This document shows, one piece after another, positions 1 to 5,934 of a stretch of DNA of 6,845 bases. This DNA is from Acetobacteraceae bacterium (GTDB lineage: Bacteria; Pseudomonadota; Alphaproteobacteria; Acetobacterales; Acetobacteraceae), in contig JANXRT010000395.1 of NCBI GenBank assembly GCA_025356735.1, forward strand, positions 1 through 6,845, read 5' to 3'. Below the pieces are notes generated by a model, which did no database searches, had not been told where the DNA came from, and saw only the letters and a list, made by a program, of their open reading frames with translations. A program made the translations under genes and the position numbers. Positions within the stretch are counted from its first letter, which is position 1. Each line of letters opens with the position of its first letter.

Positions 1-1989
1 GACCTGGGCCGGTCGATCGGACTTTACCGCGCGACGATCGACGAGATGCTGACGGGCGAACGCGAGCATCCGGTCGACAGCCTGCTGATCGTCGAGTTCC
101 ACGGCGATGAGGAAGCACCGCTGCTGCGCAAGCTGGCTGAACTCGAAACCATGATGGCCGATCTGGGCCACGCGGGCGCCGTCGTGCGCGCGACGGACGG
201 ACCGTTCCAGGCCGCGATCGCCACGGTGCGCGAGGCCGGGCTGAACATCATGATGTCGATGAAAGGCGACGCCAAGCCGGTGTCGTTCATCGAGGACACC
301 GCGGTCGATCTCGACGATCTGGCGGACTACACGGAGGGCCTCAACGAGGTGTTCGAGCGGAGCGGAGCGCGCGGCACCTGGTACGCGCACGCCTCGGTCG
401 GCTGCCTGCATGTCCGCCCGGTGCTGAACATGAAGGACCCGCGCGACATCGGAAAGATGCGCGACATAGCGGAAGAATGTTTCTCCCTTGTCCACGCTTA
501 CCGCGGATCGCACAGCGGCGAGCATGGCGACGGCATCGTGCGCAGCGAATTCCACGAAAAGATGTTCGGCGCGCGCATCGTTGCCGCCTTCGAGGCGGTG
601 AAGGACGCGTTCGACCCTGGCGCGATGCTCAACCCCGGCCGCATCGTCCGCGCGCCGAGGATGGACGACCGGAGCCTGTTCCGCTACGCGCCCGGCTACC
701 AGGCGGTCGCCGACTTCAAGCCGGCGCTGGACTGGTCGGACCATCCCGGCGCGCTCGGCGGGATGCTGGGCGCGGTCGAGATGTGCAACAACAACGGCGC
801 CTGCCGCAGCTTCGACGCCGGCGTGATGTGCCCCTCGTACCGCACGACGCGCGACGAGCAGCACGTGACGCGCGGCCGCGCCAACACGCTGCGGCTGGCG
901 CTGACGGGCCAGCTCGGCGCCGACGCGATGGCCTCCGACGAGGTCGCCGACGCCATGGCGCTGTGCGTGTCGTGCAAGGCGTGCCGGCGCGAATGCCCGA
1001 CCGGCGTCGACATGGCCAAGATGAAGGTCGAAGTGCTGGCGGCGCGCGCCAGGCACCACGGCGTGCGGCTGCGCGAGCGGCTGGTGGCCGAGCTGCCGCG
1101 CTACGCACGCTATGCTTCCGCCCTGGCGCCGGCGGCCAATGCTCGAAACTCCTTCTCGCCGCTGCGGGCCCTGTCCGAGCGCTGGATCGGCCTCTCCGCG
1201 CAACGCGACCTGCCGGCCTGGCGGCGCGACTGGTTCCGCGATCGCGAGGCCGATATCCTGGCGCCGAAAGACGTGTTCCTGCTGGCCGATACCTTCAACC
1301 GGTATTTCGAGCCCGAGAACCTGCGCGCCGCGGTGCGCGTGCTGGCGGCGGCGGGCTATCACGCCGTCATGCCGAACGCCGGCGGCCGGCCGCTCTGTTG
1401 CGGGCGCACCTACCTCGCCGCCGGCATGGTCGATCGCGCCCGGGCCGAGGCCGCCCGCACCTTGCGCGCGTTGGAAGGTGATTTGCCGGTGATCGGGCTG
1501 GAGCCTTCGTGCCTGTTGACCCTGCGCGACGAATTCCGGTCCATGCTGCCCGGCCCCGCCGCGGCCGACCTCGCCTCCCGGGCGATGCTGCTGTCGGAAT
1601 TCCTCGCCCGCGAAAAGCCGGCCCTGGATCTGAAGCCGCTCCCCGGCACGGCGCACATTCATGGCCATTGCCACCAAAAGGCATTCTCCGCCTTTGCCCC
1701 GGCGGTGGCGATGCTGGAAGCCGTGCCCGATTTGCGCGTGCGACCGATAGAAAGCTCGTGCTGCGGCATGGCCGGCGCGTTCGGCTACCAGGCCGAAAGC
1801 CAGGCCGCATCCCGCGCCATGGCAGAGCGCGACCTGATACCGGCCGTGAACGCGGCCGCCATCGGGGACATGATCGTTGCCGACGGAACGTCCTGCCGGC
1901 ACCAGATTTTTGACCTGACCGGCCGCCGCGCGCTGCATTCTGTGCAGGTGCTGGATCGCGCGCTCGCGGCTACCACGCCATCTGGGTGA
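1..1989 (+). CDS. FAD-linked oxidase with 4Fe-4S and CCG domains, YdiJ / D-2-hydroxyacid dehydrogenase type (5' end missing)
   Basis: The reading frame is open from base 1, so the start lies upstream; 662 residues are visible. Full-length relatives such as E. coli YdiJ have about 1000, so the N-terminal FAD-binding (PCMH-type) domain is outside. Numbering from the window edge: residues 1-215 are the FAD-linked oxidase C-terminal domain, with HASVGCLHVRP at 130, SGEHGDG at 172-178 and a closing FDPGAMLNPG motif. Next come Fe-S motifs: Cys262, Cys268 and Cys277-Pro, then a classic CxxCxxCxxxCP at Cys322/325/328/332. The C-terminal part holds two CCG-type modules (EPSC at 501-504, CCG at 466-468; HCH at 556-558, CCG at 587-589) and a GTSCRHQ motif near 630. 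No membrane segment is visible. By family, such enzymes oxidise a D-2-hydroxyacid (D-lactate or D-2-hydroxyglutarate) at FAD and pass electrons through Fe-S clusters. The substrate is not decidable here. The last five codons lie in a direct repeat shared with the convergent gene. Confidence 0.93.
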   Translation, partial: DLGRSIGLYRATIDEMLTGEREHPVDSLLIVEFHGDEEAPLLRKLAELETMMADLGHAGAVVRATDGPFQAAIATVREAGLNIMMSMKGDAKPVSFIEDTAVDLDDLADYTEGLNEVFERSGARGTWYAHASVGCLHVRPVLNMKDPRDIGKMRDIAEECFSLVHAYRGSHSGEHGDGIVRSEFHEKMFGARIVAAFEAVKDAFDPGAMLNPGRIVRAPRMDDRSLFRYAPGYQAVADFKPALDWSDHPGALGGMLGAVEMCNNNGACRSFDAGVMCPSYRTTRDEQHVTRGRANTLRLALTGQLGADAMASDEVADAMALCVSCKACRRECPTGVDMAKMKVEVLAARARHHGVRLRERLVAELPRYARYASALAPAANARNSFSPLRALSERWIGLSAQRDLPAWRRDWFRDREADILAPKDVFLLADTFNRYFEPENLRAAVRVLAAAGYHAVMPNAGGRPLCCGRTYLAAGMVDRARAEAARTLRALEGDLPVIGLEPSCLLTLRDEFRSMLPGPAAADLASRAMLLSEFLAREKPALDLKPLPGTAHIHGHCHQKAFSAFAPAVAMLEAVPDLRVRPIESSCCGMAGAFGYQAESQAASRAMAERDLIPAVNAAAIGDMIVADGTSCRHQIFDLTGRRALHSVQVLDRALAATTPSG

Positions 1990-2016
1990 TTTCCATCACC
2001 ACGCCATCTGGGTGAT
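1972..2016. repeat. 19-bp direct repeat spanning the ends of two convergent genes
   Basis: The 19-mer ACCACGCCATCTGGGTGAT occurs perfectly at 1972-1990 and again at 1998-2016, a 26-bp offset (a tandem repeat of about 1.7 units). The first copy encodes the last residues and stop of the FAD oxidase (TTPSG-stop). The second, read on the minus strand, encodes the last six residues (ITQMAW) of the convergent gene. Because 26 is not a multiple of three, the minus-strand frames differ between copies, yet a stop follows ITQMAW directly in both (TGA at 1998-1996, TAG at 1972-1970). Confidence 0.95.
1985..2000. terminator. Small hairpin between convergent genes, possible weak bidirectional terminator
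   Basis: GGTGAT (1985-1990), loop TTCC, ATCACC (1995-2000) form a perfect 6-bp stem. The left arm contains the FAD-oxidase stop TGA (1987-1989) and the right arm contains the stop of the minus-strand gene (1998-1996). There is no T-run on either strand and the stem is short, so Rho-independent termination is only a possibility. The position between two gene ends six bases apart is the main argument. Confidence 0.3.
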
Positions 2017-3078
2017 CAACGCGTCCTTGCGCCGCGGGCCAAGCCGCTGCGGCGAAATCCATTCCGTGACCGGCATGAAGCGCGGCGCCAGGAACTGGTA
2101 GCTGCGCGAGAGCAACCCGGACAGGCTCTCGTTGCTGCCGGGCACGGCCGCGTCCCACTCGGACAGCACGGCCTCCCAGGCGCGCTGGCTGCGATACAGC
2201 CAGTCACGGTTGGACCGGATGAAGGTGCGCTGGCTCTCCAGGTTGCGCAAAGCCGGCATGATCTCGCCGGTCTGCCCCTCCAGCTCGTCGAAGCGCCTGG
2301 CGACCTGGCGCAACGCGATGCCGGTCAGCCGGTTGACCTGGGTGAGCTGCTCGAGATGCGCCGCGTCGCAGCTTTTCGTCCGCGCCAGCCGATCGAGCTT
2401 GGCGGCCATGCGTTGGATGCGGCGCAGCAGCCGATGGCGCAGCGCCTCGATGAACGCAAGCTCGCCGGCCAGGTCCTCGACACGGTCCACGACATCCTGG
2501 CGACCGGGCAACTCCAGCGTGCGGGCGGCGCGGTCCATTGCCTGCTGCACCAGCTGGCGCTGGGCGGCGCCGCTTCCCGCCCGACCGCGGCCCTCGTTGT
2601 CGGGCGCCTCATGCGCCACCGCCGACGGGTCCATGCCGAACCAGGCGACCAGCTGCGCGTGCAGCCGGGCGGCGACGATGCCGAGATGCTCGGCGTCCGG
2701 CGCCCAGCTCGCCTCGCCGGTCAGCACCTCGGGCGGCAGCCTGTCACCGAGCCGCAGGCAGGTGACGTAGTCGAGCGATCCGGCAATCAAGCCCAGCATC
2801 CTGCCATCGTCGGAGGCGTCGTCGATGGCGAATTCGAGTTGCAGCGAGCGCAGCGGAACCGAGGCCTCGCGCTCGCCCAGCAGCACCACCATCACCGGCG
2901 CCCCATCGGTCGCGGAACGGCGGAACACCGGCTCGCCGGTCATGGTGAAGACGCGATGCGCCAGCGCGCAGACACTTGGCAGGTTTTTGTCCTCCCCCGC
3001 CTCGGGCGGCTCGGAAAGCGGATCGGCGACGGCGACGGTCGGCATGATCGGCCACGCATTCGGTAGTTGCGGCACCAT
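1996..3078 (-). CDS. Uncharacterised helix-rich soluble protein, 360 aa
   Basis: I do not recognise this family. The frame is open for 360 residues with GC-rich third positions and a protein-like composition. Residues 1-30 are Pro/Ala/Glu-rich and probably disordered. Residues 35-145 look like a mixed alpha/beta domain (strand-like VMVVLLG at 62-68, then LEFAIDD at 81-87). Residues 155-172 are a Gly/Arg-rich linker. Residues 173-310 are strongly helical with heptad-like spacing of Leu/Ala/Val and many Arg/Glu pairs, suggesting coiled-coil or helical-bundle structure. A Trp/Tyr-rich tail follows (RDWLYRSQRAW at 291-301, FLAPRFMPVTEW at 329-340). I see no signal peptide, membrane span, or cysteine or histidine metal cluster. 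The end ITQMAW is encoded inside the 19-bp repeat. The start is uncertain: no Shine-Dalgarno precedes the ATG at 3078, and Met12 (ATG at 3045) is an alternative. It lies 110 bp downstream of the PanE-like gene on the same strand, so co-transcription is possible. Confidence 0.8.
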   Translation of the reverse strand: MVPQLPNAWPIMPTVAVADPLSEPPEAGEDKNLPSVCALAHRVFTMTGEPVFRRSATDGAPVMVVLLGEREASVPLRSLQLEFAIDDASDDGRMLGLIAGSLDYVTCLRLGDRLPPEVLTGEASWAPDAEHLGIVAARLHAQLVAWFGMDPSAVAHEAPDNEGRGRAGSGAAQRQLVQQAMDRAARTLELPGRQDVVDRVEDLAGELAFIEALRHRLLRRIQRMAAKLDRLARTKSCDAAHLEQLTQVNRLTGIALRQVARRFDELEGQTGEIMPALRNLESQRTFIRSNRDWLYRSQRAWEAVLSEWDAAVPGSNESLSGLLSRSYQFLAPRFMPVTEWISPQRLGPRRKDALITQMAW

Positions 3079-3088
3079 CTCGGCCGAG
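3079..3088. repeat. 10-bp palindrome abutting the annotated start of gene 2
   Basis: CTCGGCCGAG is a perfect palindrome directly against the ATG at 3078-3076 on the minus strand. It occupies the place where a ribosome binding site would sit. In a GC-rich genome such a palindrome can occur by chance, so a regulatory role is only a suggestion. Confidence 0.3.
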
Positions 3089-3121
3089 GAGCCTGAAGGA
3101 ATTGCTAACCGGATTGACGAT

Positions 3122-3141
3122 TTTCGGGATTACGCCCGAAA
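3122..3141. other. 7-bp stem-loop in the gap between the two minus-strand genes
   Basis: TTTCGGG (3122-3128), a six-base loop ATTACG, and CCCGAAA (3135-3141) form a perfect 7-bp stem. It lies 48 bp past the stop of the PanE-like gene and upstream of gene 2. No T-run follows on the minus strand, so it is a poor intrinsic terminator. It could be an operator or part of a leader structure. Confidence 0.4.
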
Positions 3142-3168
3142 GCCGGACCGCTTCTTACCGAAAGCCGG
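3136..3168. repeat. 11-bp direct repeat with 22-bp period
   Basis: CCGAAAGCCGG occurs at 3136-3146 and 3158-3168, start to start 22 bp, close to two helical turns. The first copy overlaps the right arm of the 3122-3141 stem-loop, so the left arm TTTCGG could pair with either copy. The arrangement resembles a two-site operator, but no promoter hexamers could be assigned nearby. The whole 3079-3188 gap holds no credible coding sequence. Confidence 0.5.
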
Positions 3169-3188
3169 GCAGATCAGGCGGCTGTTCC

Positions 3189-4112
3189 TCAAACGGGCGT
3201 TCCATCGACATAGGGTTTCAGCGCGGCGAGCACCGTGGCGGCGACCGGCGTCGGCACGTCCCGTTCCCGGCCAAGCTCCACCACCCGGCCAGCGAGCCAC
3301 GGCAGCTCGATGCGGTTGCCGCGAACCAGATCGACCGCCATCGACGCCATGGTGGCCGGCGGCGCCGCGCCGATGCCGGCCATCCGCCTGGCAACGAAGT
3401 TGTCTTCGAAGCGGATGCCCTCGGCGCGGCCGACCGCCACGACCTCATGCTGAATCGCCTCCATCAGCCACATCACGTCCGGATCATTTCGAAGTCGTCC
3501 TATCGGCAGCCGGGTGATGGCGGTAAGGCTGCTCATGGCGACAAGGAAGACAAATTTCTCCCACAGCGCGGTGCGGATGTCGGTGGTCAGGTCAACGTCG
3601 AAGTTGGCCTTCTGACAGGTGGCCAGGAAGCGTTCCGCCCGTGCGCTGCTTCTGCCGTCCAGCTCGCCGAAGATCATCCGCTGCATGGTGCCGGTCTGAC
3701 GGATCACGCCGGGCTCGACGATCGCCGCACTGATCTGGGCGACGCCGCCCATCACCGCGCCGGCGCCGAGGATCGGCACCAGCCGGTCGGCGGCGTCGAT
3801 ACCGTTCTGCAGCGGGATGACCGCGGTGTCGGCGCCGATCAACGGCTGGATCGCATGGCCGGCACTCTCGACATCCCACAACTTGACGCAGAACAGCACG
3901 ATGTCGACGGTGCCGATGGTGGACGGGTCGTCGGTCGCCTGGGTCGGCACGATATGACGCTCGTCGCGTCCGCCGGTGACGCGCAGGCCGGTCGCCCGCA
4001 TCGCCGCCAGATGCGCGCCGCGGGCGACGAAGGTCACGTCCGCGCCCGCCTTCGCCAACGCCGCGCCGAACCCACCGCCAACCCCGCCGGCGCCGATAAC
4101 CGCGATCCGCAT
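3189..4112 (-). CDS. PanE/ApbA-family NADPH-dependent reductase (2-dehydropantoate 2-reductase-like)
   Basis: This 307-residue cytosolic protein has normal length for ketopantoate reductases, which reduce 2-dehydropantoate to D-pantoate in pantothenate/CoA synthesis. The N-terminal Rossmann fold starts at Met1 with GAGGVGG at 7-13. The CVKLWD motif follows at 75-80 and LQNGID at 101-106, where Asn103 matches E. coli Asn98. The C-terminal helical domain carries the catalytic lysine Lys186 (WEKF), Ser257 and Glu269 (RGNRIE), matching E. coli Ser244 and Glu256 with the same spacing. However, two substrate-pocket asparagines of the E. coli enzyme (Asn180 and Asn184, by recall) align with Leu190 and Ser194. 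This is common in PanE-like paralogues, so the true substrate may be another 2-oxoacid. The start is well supported by AGGGG seven bases upstream. It is divergent from cydD and may be co-transcribed with gene 2. Confidence 0.9.
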   Translation of the reverse strand: MRIAVIGAGGVGGGFGAALAKAGADVTFVARGAHLAAMRATGLRVTGGRDERHIVPTQATDDPSTIGTVDIVLFCVKLWDVESAGHAIQPLIGADTAVIPLQNGIDAADRLVPILGAGAVMGGVAQISAAIVEPGVIRQTGTMQRMIFGELDGRSSARAERFLATCQKANFDVDLTTDIRTALWEKFVFLVAMSSLTAITRLPIGRLRNDPDVMWLMEAIQHEVVAVGRAEGIRFEDNFVARRMAGIGAAPPATMASMAVDLVRGNRIELPWLAGRVVELGRERDVPTPVAATVLAALKPYVDGTPV

Positions 4113-4209
4113 CTGTTTTCCCCTGTTTGTCGGCTTCAGCCTAGCCGCGCCGGCGCCGCGCCGCCATGACCCCGGCGGCTCTCACCAAGGCCTGTTATTT
4201 ATCGGCCGC
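4113..4209. promoter_or_regulatory. Divergent intergenic region between the PanE-like gene and cydD
   Basis: These 97 bp must hold the leftward promoter of the PanE-like gene and, unless cydD is transcribed from within its neighbour, the rightward promoter of cydDC. The only AT-rich patch is TGTTATTTAT at 4193-4202, which resembles an extended -10 element (TG, one base, TATTTA) pointing toward cydD. No good -35 is visible, and I see no FNR-type TTGAT-N4-ATCAA site. A GCGCCGGCGC palindrome at 4147-4156 is probably compositional. Confidence 0.4.
4120..4124 (-). promoter_or_regulatory. Ribosome binding site of the PanE-like gene
   Basis: On the minus strand AGGGG is followed by a seven-base spacer (AAAACAG) and the ATG at 4112. 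It is the clearest Shine-Dalgarno in the window and fixes the start of this gene. Confidence 0.7.
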
Positions 4210-5934
4210 ATGCCCTATTTCCGGGACATGGCGCAACGCGAGACATCGGAGTCGCATTCGCGGGCACGGGCGTGGCTGAGGGCCCAGGCGCGGCTCGGAC
4301 GGGCCGGCTCGCTGCCCATCTTCACCTACGGGCTGGCCGGCACCCTGCTTGCTGTGGCGCAGGCGATGAGCGTCGCGTTGGTGCTCGACCGGGCGCTGCG
4401 TGGCGATGCCCCGGGCCTGCCGATCTTCCCGCTGGCGCTGTTCGCCCTGTTCGGCGTGCTGCGCGCCGGCTGCATGGTCCTGGCCGACCGTGCGGCGTTC
4501 GACGCCGGCGCCACCGCCCGACGACGCCTTCGCCACGATGCCATGTCGCGGCTGCTCAATCGTGGGCCGGCGGCGTTGCGGAAAAACCATTCGGCCGACC
4601 TGGCCGGCATCGTTGTCGATCGGATCGAGGCGCTGGACGGCTTCTTCTCCCGCTACACGCCTGCCACCCTGCTGGCGATCGCGGGACCGGTGCTGATCGC
4701 GTTCGCGGTGGCGCTGGTCGATCCTGTCGCGGCCCTCATCCTCGCGGGCTCCGGGCTGCTGGTTCCGATCGCCATGGCGGCCTCCGGCATCGGCGCGGCG
4801 GCCGCCACGCGCGGCCAGTTCGTCGCCATGTCGCGGCTGCAGGCGCGGTTTCTCGACCGCATCCGCGGCATCGCCACGATCGTGCTCTACAACCGCGCCG
4901 AGGACGAGGCGCGCGCCCTTGCCGCCAGCGCCGACGAGCTTCGGGTGCGCACCATGCGGGTGCTGCGGGTGGCGTTCCTGTCCTCCGCCGCGCTCGACCT
5001 CACGATGGCGTTTTCCCTCGTCATGCTGGCGCTGCGCTTCGGTATTTCCGTCCTTGACCATCGGTTAGCCAATCCCGCCATCGCAATCTTCGTGCTGTTG
5101 GTAGTGCCGGAATTCTTCGCCCCGATCCGTGCCTTTTCCGCGGCCTACCAGGACCGCCTGCACGCAACCGCCGCCGCGGAAGCGCTGGCCGGTCTGCCGG
5201 AGCCCGAGCCCCTGCCCGCGCCGGCCGGGCCGATACGCGACGTCTCCGCCCGGGCCTTGGCGATCGCCTTCGAGGATGTCTGCCTGACCTGGGACCCGGC
5301 GCGCGGCCGGGCACTCGACCATCTCAGCTTTCGCGTAGCACCCGGCGAGACCGTGGTGCTGGCCGGCCCGTCCGGCGCCGGCAAATCCAGCATCCTCGAG
5401 ATCCTGCTCGGCTTCGTGCGTCCCGACAGCGGTCGCGTCACCATCAACGGCGCCGACATCGCTGATATCGTGCCCCATGCGCTGTCGGGCCTGACGGCCT
5501 GGGTTGGCCAGCGGCCGATGCTGTTCGCCGCCTCGATCCGCGACAACATCCAGTTCGCCCGGCCCGACGCCACCGACGCCGAGATCGCCACCGCCGCCCG
5601 GCTGGCGCGGGTCGAGGATTTCGCCGCCGACCTGCCTGCCGGCCTCGACACGCCGATCGGAGAGGGCGGCTTCGGCCTGTCCGGCGGCCAGGCGCAGCGC
5701 GTCGCGATCGCTCGCGCCTTCCTCAAGAACGCGGCGCTGCTGCTGCTCGACGAGCCGACCGCGCATCTCGATCCCTCGACCGAGCAGGAGGTGCTGGACA
5801 GCCTGCGCCGGCTGGCGATCGGGCGCACCGTCGTCATCGCCAGCCATGCCGCCGCGGCGCACGCCTTCGCCGGCCGCCGGCTGGATATCCGCGACGGCCG
5901 GATGGTTTCCGTCCACGTGCGGGGCGTCGCCTGA
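4210..5934 (+). CDS. cydD: CydD, subunit of the CydDC heterodimeric ABC transporter for cytochrome bd assembly
   Basis: The product (574 residues; E. coli CydD has 588) is an inner-membrane half-transporter that pairs with CydC. CydDC is required for cytochrome bd and c-type cytochrome maturation. It was first described as exporting cysteine/glutathione, and structural work has since proposed heme as substrate. Membrane segments lie near 36-58, 71-92, 150-170, 172-192, 252-278 and 286-304. CydD-typical stretches include FLDRIRGI (214-221), VLRVAFLSSA (251-260) and PEFFAPIR (300-307). The nucleotide-binding domain has Walker A GPSGAGKS (386-393), Q-loop Gln434, signature LSGGQ (490-494), Walker B LLLLDEP (510-516) and H-loop His546, all intact. 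The frame runs further upstream, but that part is antisense to the PanE-like gene. The ATG at 4210 is preferred on position and length; the ATG at 4228 (568 aa) is an alternative. Neither has a good Shine-Dalgarno. Its stop overlaps the cydC start by one base. Confidence 0.93.
   Translation: MPYFRDMAQRETSESHSRARAWLRAQARLGRAGSLPIFTYGLAGTLLAVAQAMSVALVLDRALRGDAPGLPIFPLALFALFGVLRAGCMVLADRAAFDAGATARRRLRHDAMSRLLNRGPAALRKNHSADLAGIVVDRIEALDGFFSRYTPATLLAIAGPVLIAFAVALVDPVAALILAGSGLLVPIAMAASGIGAAAATRGQFVAMSRLQARFLDRIRGIATIVLYNRAEDEARALAASADELRVRTMRVLRVAFLSSAALDLTMAFSLVMLALRFGISVLDHRLANPAIAIFVLLVVPEFFAPIRAFSAAYQDRLHATAAAEALAGLPEPEPLPAPAGPIRDVSARALAIAFEDVCLTWDPARGRALDHLSFRVAPGETVVLAGPSGAGKSSILEILLGFVRPDSGRVTINGADIADIVPHALSGLTAWVGQRPMLFAASIRDNIQFARPDATDAEIATAARLARVEDFAADLPAGLDTPIGEGGFGLSGGQAQRVAIARAFLKNAALLLLDEPTAHLDPSTEQEVLDSLRRLAIGRTVVIASHAAAAHAFAGRRLDIRDGRMVSVHVRGVA

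Noticed and set aside
477..1481. Long plus-strand frame inside the FAD oxidase gene
   Set aside because: It is a +2-shifted reading of the oxidase, extremely Arg/Gly-rich, without motifs. The oxidase frame carries intact cysteine motifs throughout.
1970..2158. Small minus-strand frame also ending in ITQMAW
   Set aside because: The shared ending is a by-product of the 19-bp repeat being read in another frame. The rest is out-of-frame sequence of gene 2.
2356..3066. Plus-strand frame (236 codons) opposite gene 2, and a further one at 2132-2770
   Set aside because: Both are shorter than the minus-strand frame and biased toward Gln/Arg/Ser. They look like the antisense of a helical protein. The minus-strand reading is more protein-like, though gene 2 itself has no family match.
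3102..4169. Long plus-strand open frame (355 codons) opposite the PanE-like gene
   Set aside because: It is antisense to a gene with clear family motifs, and its translation is rich in Arg, His, Asp and Gly without any recognisable domain. Such frames are common in GC-rich DNA.
3976..4209. In-frame upstream extension of cydD to an ATG at 3976
   Set aside because: It would add 78 Pro/Ala/Arg-rich residues unlike CydD N-termini and would overlap the start of the divergent PanE-like gene by more than 130 bp.
4113..4209. Oxygen-responsive FNR/CRP-type operator for cydDC
   Set aside because: cydDC is often redox-regulated, so I looked for TTGAT-N4-ATCAA and TGTGA-type sites, but none is present in this gap.
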